DNA of 37,104 nt, taken from contig JAVKOQ010000446.1 in assembly GCA_031835245.1 (NCBI GenBank), positions 1 to 37,104 on the forward strand, in the 5' to 3' direction. This document shows, in pieces, positions 10,060 to 24,227 of this stretch; position 1 is the stretch's first letter, and each line of letters starts with the position of its first letter. The translations under genes and the position numbers were made by a program. The stretch is from Balamuthia mandrillaris (taxonomy: Eukaryota; Discosea; Longamoebia; Balamuthiidae). The notes under the pieces were generated by a model, which had not been told where the DNA came from, ran no database searches, and was given only the letters and a program-made list of their open reading frames with translations.

Positions 10060-11488
10060 ATGAAATATTCATTAGAATTTAAATTAGAATGTGTAAAAAA
10101 ATACAAAAAAGGAATTGAAATTAAAAAACCTGATTTTGCTAATACAAGTCAAAAAAATTTTTTAAATCAAGTAAATTTTTGAGAAAAAATTTATGACAAA
10201 TTAGGAGTTGAAGGTCCTAAGAAAAAACCACGAAATAAAAAGTGAACTATAGATCAAAGATTAAACATAGTTAAAAGATTTTTAGCTGGTGAACCAATTG
10301 TTAAAATTTCACTTGAAAATAATCTTAATCCAAGTCAAATATCTTTTTGAGCGAAAAAATATTTAGAATCGGGAATTAGTGGTTTAGAATTAAACAAAGG
10401 AAGACCAATAATGAAATCTATGATTAATAATAATAATAATAAATCTACAAAAGTATCAAACAATTCCGATAGTCAAGATCAATCAAATTTTTCATTATCT
10501 GTATATGAAGAACTTAAACTTCTTAGAGAAGAAAATAAACTTTTAAAAAAGGAAATCGAAGTGCTAAAAAAGTGAAAAGCCTTGGTAGAGATCTTTGACT
10601 CAAATCAACCAAGGCAAGAAAAAATAAAAAAAATTTATAATAGAGTAAAAGCTGATAAAAACCTGCGATTAACTCAAGTATTAAAAGAGTTTTCTATTCC
10701 TATATCTACTTTTTATTATGAATTCAAAAAAGAAGATTTTGACAAGAAAAATGAAGAAATTATAAGCCAAATGAAGCTTATTTTTGAAGAAAATAAAGCA
10801 AGATATGGAAAAAGAAGAATCAAAGCCGAACTTAATAATAGAGACTATAAAATTGGACTTAAAAAAGTTCGCAGATTAATGAAAAAATTCAATCTCAAAG
10901 CAATTTGTTCTAGAAGAAAATACAAATCTTACAAAGGAACAGTTGGCAAAATTGCAGACAATATTTTAAATAGAAATTTTGTTGCTACTCAACCAAATCA
11001 AAAATGAACTATAGATGTAACTGAATTTAGCGGACCATTTGGAAAAGCATATTTATCGCCAATTTTAGATATGTTTAATGGCGAAGTTATCTTGAGATTT
11101 GTCTACAAGCGCTAATAATCAGCAAATTAGAAAAATGCTTCAAAGAGCATTTTCAAAGCACAAAAATCTTGAAGGTTTAATTTTTCGCAGTGATCAAGGT
11201 TCACAATATCAACATAAACAATTTTCAGAAAAATTAAAACAAAAAGGAATAACTCAGTCCATGTTTCGAAAAGGAAATTGTTTAGATAATAGCGTTATTG
11301 AATCGTTTTTTGGAACATTAAAAAGAGAATGTTTTTATGGTCGTGAAAAAGAATTTTTAACTTTTAAACAACTTCACAAAGCAATTGCAAATTATATTTA
11401 TTATTACAATCACAAACGAATTAAAGATAAAATAAAATGAATGTCTCCCATTAAATTTAGGGAAACATTCATTTCAAATTATAATTAA
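10060..11488 (+). pseudogene. IS3-family transposase (fused OrfAB), one frameshift
   Basis: The ATG lies directly after the hairpin T-run. The N-terminal part holds helix-turn-helix-like segments (KYKKGIEIKKPDFANTSQ; RLNIVKRFLAGEPIVKISLE) and a leucine-rich coiled coil. The integrase part begins with the IS150-type segment RQEKIKKIYNRVKADKNLRL and STFYYEFKKEDF, then KARYGKRRIKAELN. The DDE core shows WTIDVTEF (first Asp), FRSDQGSQYQ (second Asp) and [13 protein letters not shown] (Glu). OrfA and OrfB are in one frame here, unlike most IS3 elements. Compared with copies 2 and 3, two bases are missing near 11090 in the strand reading EVIAWDLST, so the frame breaks between the first and second catalytic Asp. 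It would be 476 residues if whole. Probably inactive on its own. Confidence 0.85.
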
Positions 11489-11557
11489 TTAAAACACTCA
11501 AAAATTTTTCAAGAAAAGGGTATCACCTCATTTTTCTCTCATTTTTTTAATTAAAAT

Positions 11558-11566
11558 TGTTAAAAT
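11558..11566 (+). promoter_or_regulatory. extended -10 of the gntR gene
   Basis: TGTTAAAAT ends 7 bases before the ATG at 11574, so transcription would begin at or next to the start codon. No SD is seen. The promoter lies only 28 bases beyond the IS end and just after the split terminator arm. Confidence 0.45.
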
Positions 11567-11573
11567 ATATGCT

Positions 11574-12287
11574 ATGAATAATGAACAAAAATATGTTAGA
11601 GATTTTTTAAGCGCACAAGAAAATAACAAAGAAAACGCAAAAACAAAGACCAATTTAGTAATAGATTATCTGATTTCAATTATTAATTCCAAAAGAGGAA
11701 GATTAAACCGTCCTCTTCCTTCCGAACATGCACTAATGGATAAATTTTCTTGTTCAAGAACTGTTGTAATTAGAGTGTATCAAAGATTATTTTCCATTGG
11801 TGCAATTTATGCTGTGCCAAAAAAAGGTTATTTTATAGCTGAAAATTTTCACAATTTCATAAAACCCATTTCATTTTTACTGCATGTGGATAAAATTGAA
11901 GCAACACAAAAACAACAACAAATTCCTCAATGATTTGAATCTAGAAAAATCAACTTTATTAATGGTTATAGATATTACGAAAAACAGCTTTTTAAAGAAG
12001 GTGAACATATAGCTGATGCAGAAGTTTTTATATCTGAAAATGACTTAGAAAAAGACGAAGTTTTGGACTTAAATAGACCACTAGTTGCGATCTTAAATGA
12101 AAAAAGTCAAATCAAAAATATTGTATATGAATTAAGATATGAAAAAGTAGCAAAATTTGGATTAGAAAATATGGTTGTAATTACCTTTTGAGGTTATGAC
12201 AAAATAGGTGTTTGCATAGCTGGAAAATACTATGTAAAACCAGAGCATTTTTTATTTTTTCACCAAGAATTATCTGTTCATTATTAA
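11574..12287 (+). CDS. GntR-family transcriptional regulator with UTRA-type effector domain
   Basis: 237 residues. A winged-helix DNA-binding domain covers about residues 20-100. The GntR recognition pattern LPSEHALMDKFSCSRTVVIR and the wing IYAVPKKGYFIAE are clear. The C-terminal part, from about residue 115 to 237, has the strand order of UTRA domains (EGEHIADAEVFI, VLDLNRPLVAILNEKS, NIVYELRYEKV), which bind small sugar phosphates or sugars in relatives such as TreR. The gene lies between the transporter operon and the catabolic operon, each of which has a copy of the TTGAYRCATCAA element upstream. It is therefore the likely local repressor of maltodextrin use. The effector is not visible. 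Followed by a terminator hairpin, so it is a single-gene unit. Confidence 0.88.
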
Positions 12288-12301
12288 AACAATAATTTTT
12301 C

Positions 12302-12340
12302 TTTTTGCTTCATTTTTGAAGCAAAAAAGCTAATTTTTTT
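12302..12340 (+). terminator. intrinsic terminator after gntR
   Basis: TTTTTGCTTC (12302-12311) pairs with GAAGCAAAAA (12318-12327) over 10 bp with a six-base loop. A run of seven T follows at 12334-12340. Confidence 0.65.
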
Positions 12341-12347
12341 CTAATTT

Positions 12348-12359
12348 TTGATACATCAA
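12348..12359. promoter_or_regulatory. candidate operator, TTGATACATCAA
   Basis: A perfect TTGAT-N2-ATCAA palindrome. It overlaps where a -35 element would lie for the TATAAT at 12374-12379. The surrounding 19 bases match those at 504-522 before the transporter operon. It is placed as a repressor site should be, with the gntR gene immediately upstream. Confidence 0.5.
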
Positions 12360-12373
12360 GAATCCAGAATTTT

Positions 12374-12404
12374 TATAATTTACTACTTAGTTTTAAACTA
12401 TAAT
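12374..12404 (+). promoter_or_regulatory. two -10 boxes for the catabolic operon
   Basis: TATAAT occurs at 12374-12379 and again at 12399-12404. The second ends 7 bases before the GTG at 12412, which would give a leaderless message. The first would give a leader of about 26 bases without an SD. No clear -35 is seen for either. Confidence 0.45.
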
Positions 12405-12411
12405 TTTCAAC

Positions 12412-16074
<3,663 letters not shown>

Positions 16075-16087
<13 letters not shown>

Positions 16088-18456
16088 ATTATGATCTTGA
16101 TAACAAAAGAGTATCACAAGTCAAGTTCAATAAAGCTCTAACAGCAAAAACTGAATCTATTTTTAGCCTTGCAAATGGTCACATGGGAATTAGAAGTGCA
16201 GATGAAGAAAGAACTTCTTATAACAAAGAAGGATTTTATGTCAACGGAATTTTCAATCAAGATACAAAATTTGATGTTCCCGAACTTGTAAACTTAGCTG
16301 ATTTAATGAGCACACCCATTATAATTGAATCAGAAGAATTTGAAGTTAAAACTGAAGATAAATACAACAAAACTCTTTGAATTAGAGATGGTTTTTTAGA
16401 AAGAAATCTAGAAATAAGAAGAAAATACGGGAAATTTTTATTACATTTTGAACGTTTTGTTTCTCATGACGATAGATATGTGTATGCACAAAAAATAGAA
16501 ATAAAAGTTGAACAAACCACCAATAACCAAGAAGTAGAAATTATTTTAAAACCAGCCATTAACGCCCAAGTAACAAACACAGGAACTCAACACTTTGGTG
16601 AAGGTTTTAAAACTCGACCAACAACAGAATCAATTCAAATGGAACAACAAACTACTTTTTCTAAACGTTGAGTAATTCACAATTTGATTTCTAAACTTTA
16701 TTTAAATGGTCAACAAATTAAAGGCGGAAATGACAACTACATTGTTGAAATGAAACGCCGTTATTTAGGTTTTAAAATAAAACTTAAAGTAAAACCAGGT
16801 GATGTTATAGTTTTAGAAAAACTAATGTCAGTTCATAGCTCTGTAGATGGAAAACATAGTCTTTTAGACAAACAACAAGTAAAACAAAGAGCTGATGAAA
16901 AACATCAATTACTACTAAATTCACGTTATAAAACATTAAAAAAAGCTTCAATTGAGAAGATGCACCAAAGAGTTTGAAATCAATTTTTTGTTCAAATTGA
17001 AGGTCAAGATCAACAAAGTAAGTATGATTTACTAGCTTTGGATTTCGCTATTTTTCATCTAAATGGTTTTGTCCCAAGACATTCAACAAACATGAACGTT
17101 GGTGCAAAAGGTCTATCCGGTGAAGGTTATCAAGGACATACTTATTGGGATACAGAATTTTTTATCAATCCTATTTATCTTTTTAATGAACCAAAAATTG
17201 TGAAAAACCTTTTAACTTATAGATATAAAGGAATCAAAGGCGCAAGAGCCAAAGCAAAAGAAGTAAAAGAAAGACAACAAGAAAGCAACTTAGAAGGAGC
17301 ACAATTTCCTTGGGAAATGGCTTGACCAACAGATGGTGAAGTTTGTCCTTATTGAGGTCAAGTTGATGTAGTTAGTGGAAAACAAGTTCCAATTGCTTCA
17401 AGAAGACAAGAAATTCATGTATCAGCTGATATTGCTTATGCTGTAAATCAATATTATCAAATTAGCAAAGATGAAGAATTTATGAACAAAATGGGTTATG
17501 AAATGATAATTGACACAGCTATTTTTTATTCTAATCGAGCTGAATTACAACTAGATGGTTCATTTGCTATTTTAGATGTTATGGGGCCAAATGAATATAA
17601 AGGAAACATAGATAACAACGCTTATATTAATATGTTTGCTAAACAAAATATTGATTTAGCTTTGAAATATATCAAACTCTTGAAGAAAAATAAAGTAAAA
17701 ATCTGAGAAAAAATCAAGCAAAAAATTCCTTATCCGATTAATGAGAAAAAACTCAAACTTGTTTCTAAAAAATTAATTCAACAACAGCCAAATAAAGACT
17801 TAATCATTGCTGAAAATGATCAGTTTTTAAAACTGGATAAAATTGATGTTCGCCCTTTTCAAATGTTAGGTGATGCTGGTAAAAAACTTTTTTCAACTAA
17901 AGAGGGACACAAACGTTTAGCTTCTCAATTAGTCAAACAAGCTGATGTGGTTTTATTATTAAATTTACTTCCACATCTTTATAATGAAGAAATAAGAAGG
18001 AAAAATTTCAATTATTATGAAGAAATTACCACTCATGATTCTTCACTTTCACCAGCTACTTATACTATTGAAGCAGCTAGATTAAAAATGGTTGAAAAAG
18101 CTTACCAACTTTTTAAATACGGAATAAATATTGATCTTGGACCACAAATGAATACTTCAGATGCTGGAATTCACGCTGGTTCACTAGCTGCTATTTATCA
18201 AATGATAGTTTTTGGCTTTGGTGGACTAGATTGACATGATGATAAATTATTTTTAGATCCAATTTTACCTTCTGCTTGAGATAAATTAGTTTATAGATTT
18301 TTATATCAAAATTGTTTATTTGAAGTTAGTGTTAATAAAGAAAATTTTTCAATTAAAAACATTTCTCAAAAGGAATTTAAAGGATTTATTTACATTAATA
18401 AAGTGCCAACTACTGTAGAAAAACAAGCAAAAACTTTTGAGGTAAAATATGATTAA
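16075..18456 (+). CDS. GH65 glycoside phosphorylase, probably maltose phosphorylase
   Basis: 793 residues. Family 65 enzymes split maltose (or trehalose, kojibiose) with phosphate to glucose and beta-glucose-1-phosphate. N-terminal beta-sandwich: ESIFSLANGHMGIRS and KYGKFLLHFERFVSHDDR. The (alpha/alpha)6 barrel begins near GYQGHTYWDTEFFINP and continues with GAQFPWEMAWPTDGEVCPYW. The catalytic acid is E507 in DVMGPNEYKG. The phosphate-site segments KQADVVLLL, THDSSLSPATYT and GIHAGSLAAIYQMIVFGFGG are present, which separates it from hydrolase members. The start codon lies inside the end of the GH13 gene and the stop overlaps the next ATG by 8 bases. Intact frame with several TGA Trp codons. 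Substrate choice rests on the transporter and pullulanase context. Confidence 0.88.
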
Positions 18457-19117
18457 AGGCTTTATTTTTGATTTAGATGGTGTGATTACTGATACAGCTG
18501 AATTACATTTTATAGCTTGAAAAGAAATAGTTAAAAAATTAAATATTGATTACAAAAAAGAAGATAATGAAAAATTAAAAGGTTTATCTCGTTTAGATAC
18601 TTTAAAAGCAATTATTAATATTTCAAAAAACAAACTTGCTTTAACAGATGAACAATTAGCAAGTATTTGTGAAGAAAAAAATGAATTTTATAAAAAACTT
18701 TTACAAACACATATTAATAAAAATTCTTTATTAGAAAATATTTTTAGCTTCATTTCTAAAGCAAAATCAAGAAATTTAAAATTAGCGATTGCTTCAAGTA
18801 GCCATAATGCACCAACGATTTTAGAAAAATTAGAAATTAAACATTTCTTTGATTTTATAGTAAATCCTGCAAATGTTAAAAATGGAAAACCAGCTAAAGA
18901 CATTTTTATCCAAGCAGCACAAGGACTAAATTTAGATCCAAGAGAATGCATAGGATTTGAAGATGCTCCTGCTGGAGTTATGGCTATTAAAAATGCTAAT
19001 ATGATTGCAGTTGTAATTTCACAAGAATTAGATCCTACTTTTAAAACAGCTGATTTAGTTGTTAAATCCACAAAAGATTTAGATTTGGATTTTATTATGC
19101 AAAAATTTGCAAAATAG
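18449..19117 (+). CDS. pgmB: beta-phosphoglucomutase (HAD superfamily)
   Basis: 222 residues. It converts beta-glucose-1-phosphate from the GH65 enzyme into glucose-6-phosphate for glycolysis. HAD motif I is GFIFDLDGVITDTAELHF with nucleophile D8 and acid D10. The cap-domain segment GLSRLDTLKAI has the Arg/substrate loop typical of beta-PGM. Motif II is ASSSHNAPTIL, then NGKPAKDIF with the motif III Lys, and IGFEDAPAGVMAIKNANM with the acidic pair of motif IV. The start overlaps the GH65 stop, so translation is coupled. The terminator expected after it is where IS copy 2 lies. Confidence 0.92.
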
Positions 19118-19155
19118 CTTTAAAAATAAAGAAAAATATAATAAAAAACTACGAG

Positions 19156-20713
19156 TGAGCAGATCCTCTTTTCTTAGAAAAATAGAAAAGGGGATTTTTT
19201 ATGAAATATTCATTAGAATTTAAATTAGAATGTGTAAAAAAATACAAAAAAGGAATTGAAATTAAAAAGCCTGATTTTGCTAAAACAAGTCAGAAAAATT
19301 TTTTAAATCAAGTATATTTTTGAGAAAAAATTTATGACAAATTAGGAGTTGAAGGTCTTAAGAAAAAACCACGAAATAAAAAGTGAACTATAGATCAAAG
19401 ATTAAACATAGTTAAAAGATTTTTAGCTGGCGAACAAATTGTTAAAATTTCACTTGAAAATAATCTTAATCCAAGTCTAATATCTTTTTGAACGAAAAAA
19501 TATTTAGAATTAGGGATTAGTGGTTTAGAATTAAAAAAAGGAAGACCAATAATGAAATTTAAGATTCGTAATAATAAAGCTAAAAAGGTATCAAAAAATT
19601 TTGACAGCAAAGATGAATCAAATTCTTTAATATCTGTATATGAAGAACTCAAACTTCTTAAAGAAGAACTTAAACATTTAAAAAAAGAAAAAAAATTTTG
19701 AAAAAGAAAATAAACTCTTAAAAAAGGAAATTGAAGTACTAAAAAAGTGAAAAGCCTTGGTAAAGATCTTTTACTCAAATCAACCAAGGCAAGAAAAAAT
19801 AAAAAAAATCTATAATAGAGTAAAAGCTGATAAAAACCTTCGCTTAACTCAAGTATTAAAAGAGTTTTCTATTCCTATATCTACTTTTTTTTATTATGAA
19901 CTCAAAAAAGAAGATTTTGACAAGAAAAATGAAGAAATTATAAGCCAAATGAAGCTTATTTTTGAAGAAAATAAAGCAAGATATGAAAAAGAAGAATCAA
20001 AGCTGAACTTAATAATAGAGGCTATAAAATTGGACTTAAAAAAGTTCGCAGATTAATGAAAAAATTCAATCTCAAAGCAATTTGTTCTAGAAGAAAATAC
20101 AAATCTTACAAAGGAACAGTTGGCAAAATTGCAGACAATATTTTAAATAGAAATTTTGTTGCTACTCAACCAAATCAAAAATGAACTACAGATGTAACTG
20201 AATTTAGCTGTCCATTTGGAAAAGCATATTTATCACCGATTTTAGATATGTTTAATGGTGAAGTTATTGCTTGAGATTTGTCTACAAGCGCTAACAACCA
20301 ACAAATTAGAAAAATGCTTCAAAGAGCTTTTTGAAAACACAAAAATCTTGAAGGTTTAATTTTTCACAGTGATCAAGGTTGACAATATCAACATAAACAA
20401 TTTTCAGAAAAATTAAAACAAAAAGGAATAACTCAGTCCATGTCTCGAAAAGGAAATTGTTTAGATAATAGCATCATTGAATCATTTTTTGGACATTAAA
20501 AAGAGAATGTTTTTATGGTCGCGAAAAAGAATTTTTAACTTTTAAATAATTTCACAAAGCAATTGCAAATTATATTTATTATTACAATTACAAACGAATT
20601 AAAGATAAAATAAAATGAATGTCTCCCATTAAATTTTATTTAGGGAAACATTCATTCCAAATTATAATTAATTAAAACACTCAAAAATTTATTCAAGAAA
20701 GGGTATCATCTCA
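19156..20713 (+). mobile_element. IS3-family insertion sequence, copy 2 (decayed)
   Basis: 1558 bp between TGAGCAGATCCTCTTTTC and the complement of TGAGATGATACCCTTTC. No flanking duplication is seen (GAG at left, AAA at right). The left flank AAAAAACTAC (19143-19152) and the right flank GAACTTTTTT (20719-20728) can pair at 8 of 10 positions, suggesting a decayed terminator target like those of copies 1 and 3. The copy closes the catabolic operon and opens the defence-like island. It shares its linker sequence with copy 3. Confidence 0.85.
19201..20671 (+). pseudogene. IS3-family transposase, several breaks
   Basis: Same fused transposase as in copy 1, starting right after the IS hairpin. The HTH part (RLNIVKRFLAGEQIVKISLE) and coiled coil are readable. 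Against copies 1 and 3 the frame breaks near 19690 (A-rich coiled-coil part), near 19985 (one G lost before KRRIKAELN), near 20494 (one A lost in FFGTLKRE), and has a stop near 20547 (TAA for CAA). One extra Phe codon sits in the STFYYE segment. First Asp (TDVTEF) and second Asp (HSDQG) are still readable in pieces. Clearly dead. Confidence 0.85.
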
Positions 20714-20787
20714 AAAATGAACTTTTTTAATTTTAAAGTACAAAAATTTTTTATATTTTATAAAATTAAATAACAGAAAGAGTAATA

Positions 20788-21837
20788 ATGAAAAAAGAAA
20801 ATATTATTAATTTAATTAAATATTTTGCAAACAAAAATGAAGCTGGTTTTAGAAATGAAGCGTATTTAATTTCTCAAGATTTTAGTAATAAAGGCGATTA
20901 TCAAATAGCTGAATACATATTAGGTCTTTTAGCTGGAGATAACAATGTTTTTGCCCCTCAAATACATGACTTTGATTTTGGTTTTTTAAAAAAAGTTAAT
21001 TTAAATTCAGAAAATATCCCTTTACCAAAAGATATTAAAGAGGATATTTTAAATATTGTAAGATCAACAAAAAACAACTCTCTTGTAAATAAATTTTTAT
21101 TTAGTGGGCTTCCCGGAACAGGAAAAACTGAATCGGCTAAATACATAGCAAAATCATTAAAAAAACTTCTGTATATTGTTGATTTTTCTTCAATAATTGA
21201 TAGTAAGTTGGGTCAAACTACTAAAAATATTTCACAACTTTTTGAAGAAATTAACAATTTTCCTTTCTTGGATAAAATCGTAATTTTATTTGATGAAATT
21301 GATGCTTTAGCTTTAAATAGAATGGATTCTCAAGATTTAAGAGAAATGGGAAGAGCTGTATCAGCTGTATTAAAAGGAATGGATGACTTGAGTTCAAAAG
21401 CTATTTTAATAGCAACAACTAATTTGCAAGATTTTCTTGATAAAGCTTTATTAAGACGTTTTGATTACATAGTAAATTTTGATAGATATTCTAAAAAAGA
21501 ATTATTAAAAATTGCTGAAAATATTTTAGATTACTATTTAACTATTTTTGAAAACACATCCAAAAATAAAGAATTGTTTAATAAAATTTTAAGTTTATAC
21601 AACAATATTCCGTTGCCAGGTGATTTAAAAAATCTAATCAAAATTTCTTTTGCTTTTTGCAACACCGACCAACCTTATGATTATTTAAGGCAACTATATA
21701 TTAAGCTTTTTAAAGAAATGCCAAGTGCACAAAAATTAAAAACTCAAGGTTTTTCTGCTTCTGAAATAGCAATTTTAAAAAACAAACATCAAGGTATAAC
21801 ACAACAAACAAATTCTTTGGAAGAAAATAATGAGTAA
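20788..21837 (+). CDS. AAA+ ATPase paired with a subtilase
   Basis: 349 residues, ATG with a weak SD (AGAAAGAG). The first 75 residues are helical and unassigned. The AAA core has Walker A GLPGTGKT (107-114), Walker B VILFDEIDAL (D169, E170), sensor 1 ATTNLQDFLD and an arginine-finger-like LLRRFD. The closest general pattern is the FtsH/spastin-type AAA class, but there is no membrane segment and no protease domain. The last 40 residues are Gln/Asn/Glu-rich. It overlaps the subtilase gene by 8 bases, so the two proteins should be made in step and probably act together, the ATPase perhaps as sensor or unfoldase. Such AAA/subtilase pairs are scattered in bacteria; the role of this one is not known to me. 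It sits beside type III R-M genes between two IS copies. Confidence 0.85.
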   Translation: MKKENIINLIKYFANKNEAGFRNEAYLISQDFSNKGDYQIAEYILGLLAGDNNVFAPQIHDFDFGFLKKVNLNSENIPLPKDIKEDILNIVRSTKNNSLVNKFLFSGLPGTGKTESAKYIAKSLKKLLYIVDFSSIIDSKLGQTTKNISQLFEEINNFPFLDKIVILFDEIDALALNRMDSQDLREMGRAVSAVLKGMDDLSSKAILIATTNLQDFLDKALLRRFDYIVNFDRYSKKELLKIAENILDYYLTIFENTSKNKELFNKILSLYNNIPLPGDLKNLIKISFAFCNTDQPYDYLRQLYIKLFKEMPSAQKLKTQGFSASEIAILKNKHQGITQQTNSLEENNE

Positions 21838-24127
21838 ATCTGTAAATAAAGTTTTATGATTGAAAAATGGAAAATTTTTATCTAAAAAGGGTAATACTCC
21901 AGGAAATCCCAATATTCCTAAAAATGCATTTGTAAGTATAGAACACTTAAAAAGTCTTTTAGAAGATTTAAAACAACTTATTCAATTTTGAATTCAAGAA
22001 AATAAAAAAAATTCTTTAAATATAAAACCAATCGTTTCTCTTTATTACAATGATGTAGTTGCGAAATCTAATAGAGTAAAATATTTTTTAGAATCTAATT
22101 TACGAAAAAATAATAGTTCAATTATAGGAATTCAATTTGACCAATCAAACAATACACTAAAGCACATTATTACTCATTATGTAAGTTTGGAAGTACTTTA
22201 CCAAGCTGTTAAAAATTTGGAAAAAGTTATACAAATTTCACAACTAAAATTTGACAAACAAATTCATTATCAAGATATTGAAAATATTTATGAAAATCCA
22301 AAGGAATTTGAAGCACTTTTTAATAAATTCAGCATTTCTAAAACTAATTATATTGGTATTATAATTGATGCTTTTTTTCTAGAAAAAGTTAGAACAAAAA
22401 GAAAAGAAATTACTAATGACTTAAATGATAATATTCTTGTTACTTTGTATGACGTTGCAATAGATATTTTTGAAATTTTTAAAGAAGCAAATATACGATA
22501 TAAGTCTTTACCTATTAAAAATTCTGTGGTTATTTTAAACATTGAAGAATACAAGCTGTTACTAGCCAAATTCCCTTATTTAGTTGCAATGGCTGTAGAG
22601 GATAATGTAAAAGTAGATGAATCAGAATTTGTTTCAAAATCTACTCAAAAATTAATCAATATCCCTAATCCCGATAACGAACCAATAGTTGGAGTAATTG
22701 ATACTTTTTTTGTAGAAAATCCTGAGGAAGTTTATTTTGGAAAATGAGTTGAATTTCATAATAAATTAGATAAAAATATTCCTATAAATCCAAAAGATAG
22801 ATTACACGGTACTGCTGTAAGTTATATAATAGTAGATGGTCCAAGTGCAAATAAAAAATTAGAAGATGGTTGTGGAAGTTTTAGAGTAAGATTGTTCGGA
22901 GTATCAACCTCAAACAAATATAATACATTTTCTATATTAAAAATGATAGAAGAAATTGTTCTTGCAAATTTAGATATTAAAGTTTGAAACTTATCTTTGG
23001 GTTCGATGCAGGAAATTAATCCTTTCAGTATTTCACCAATAGCTTCATTATTAGATGAGCTTCAAGCTAAATATGATATTATTTTTGTAGTTGCTGGAAC
23101 TAATAAATCAGATTTATATCCTAATGTTGAAAGAATTGGTTCACCAGCAGATTCTATTAACTCAATTGTAGTAAATTCTGTAGATAATGAAGGAAATCCT
23201 TCTGATTTTTCAAGAAAAGGACCTTCTCTTTCTTTTTTTATCAAACCAGATGTAAGTTATTATGGTGAAAACATTAATGTTTGTACACCCGAAGGGCAAC
23301 ACACTGTATCCGGAACTTCATTCGCTGCACCTTGAATTACAAGAAAAGTTGCGTTTTTAATTCATATTTTAGGCTTACCAAGAGAATTAGCAAAAGCTTT
23401 GATAATTGATTCTGCTATTAGTTGACAAAAAGAAAATATGACAAATTTAAATACAAAAGGTTATGGTGTTGTACCAAAACATATTCAAGAAATTATAAAA
23501 AGTAAAAAAGACGAAATTAAATTTTTAATAAACTCTGAATCTTTAGAATATCAAACTTACAATCATAATATTTATGTTCCAATATCAAATAATACTTTTC
23601 CTTTTATTACAAAAGCAACTTTATGCTATTTCACAACAACATCTAGATTACAAGGTATTGATTATACAAACACAGAATTAGATTTTAAATTTGGAAAATT
23701 AAAAATTAATTCTAATAAAAAAATTGAAATTGACTCAATCAACAAAAACAAACAAACCTATGAAGGAAACTTAAATTTACCAGAAAAAAAAGTAAGAGAA
23801 TTGTTTAGAAAATGAGACAATGTCAAAAATATTATTGAGTTTGTAAAAGTAAAAAATAATCAAATTAAAAACAATCCGAAAAAATATATTGACAACGATG
23901 CCTGAGGAGTTAGTGTAACCAAAAAAGATAGATCAACTTCAGAGGAACAAAATTCAATAAAATTTGGAATTGTTGTAACTTTAAAAGAAATTAAAGGTAA
24001 TAACAGATGAGATGAATTTATTCAACTTTGTGATTACAAAAAAACATGATTAGTTCAAGAAATAGATGCAGATTCATCAATTGATTTATATTCTATGATG
24101 CAAAAAGAAGTAGAATTTGATAGTTAA
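21830..24127 (+). CDS. cytoplasmic subtilisin-like serine protease (S8), partner of the AAA+ ATPase
   Basis: 765 residues. About 285 N-terminal residues match nothing I recognise. The subtilase domain then shows the full triad: D291 in VGVIDT, H326 in LHGTAVS and S497 in SGTSFAAP, plus the oxyanion Asn in VVAGTNKS. After the Ser come ITRKVAFLIHILG and about 230 C-terminal residues that look like a beta-rich accessory domain (FPFITKATLCYFTTTSR). There is no signal peptide or membrane anchor, so it should work inside the cell, unlike secreted mycoplasma proteases. Start ATG 21830 overlaps the AAA stop. A strong terminator follows at once, so the two genes form a closed unit. Target unknown. Confidence 0.85.
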
Positions 24128-24137
24128 TTTAATATGT

Positions 24138-24177
24138 AAAAAGTAAAGGCAGAAATACCTTTACTTTTTAGTTTTTT
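24138..24177 (+). terminator. intrinsic terminator after the subtilase gene
   Basis: AAAAAGTAAAGG (24138-24149) pairs perfectly with CCTTTACTTTTT (24158-24169) over 12 bp with an 8-base loop. Six T follow at 24172-24177. It separates the AAA/subtilase unit from the mod array. Confidence 0.8.
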
Positions 24178-24190
24178 CATTGTTCTTTTT

Positions 24191-24199
24191 TGCTACAAT
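24191..24199 (+). promoter_or_regulatory. extended -10 of mod gene 1
   Basis: TGCTACAAT lies 28 bases before the ATG at 24228, with SD AAGGAG at 24218-24223. The same promoter and leader recur before the second mod gene (TGCTACAAT, 26053-26061) and the third (TGCTAAAAT about 35 bases before its ATG), so each mod gene appears to be transcribed on its own. Confidence 0.6.
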
Positions 24200-24227
24200 C
24201 TTTCTAAATTATTTATAAGGAGAAAAA

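Larger units (their letters stand above)
10015..11530 (+). mobile_element. IS3-family insertion sequence, copy 1
   Basis: 1516 bp. The ends are imperfect inverted repeats: TGAGCAGATCCCCTTTTC at the left, and at the right the complement of TGAGGTGATACCCTTTTC. TTT flanks it on both sides (10012-10014, 11531-11533), consistent with the 3-bp target duplication of this family. It carries one transposase frame with one frameshift. Two more copies lie at 19156-20713 and, inverted, at 32058-33610. Copies 2 and 3 share a region after the HTH part that differs in copy 1, so copy 1 is a slightly different variant. Confidence 0.88.

Noticed and set aside
10540-10660. Programmed -1 frameshift of the IS transposase at the AAAAAAG after the coiled coil
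   Set aside because: The -1 frame meets a stop soon after (at the A8/TTTATAA stretch), while the zero frame runs straight on into the integrase domain in copies 1 and 2. The element seems to make a fused product without shifting.
19143-20728. Copy 2 as a clear third case of terminator-loop insertion
   Set aside because: The flanks pair only partly (8 of 10) and no target duplication is seen, so it is mentioned as compatible but not counted.
21830-24127. The subtilase as a secreted or surface (immunoglobulin-cleaving) protease
   Set aside because: No signal peptide, lipobox or membrane segment, and tight coupling to a cytosolic AAA+ ATPase.
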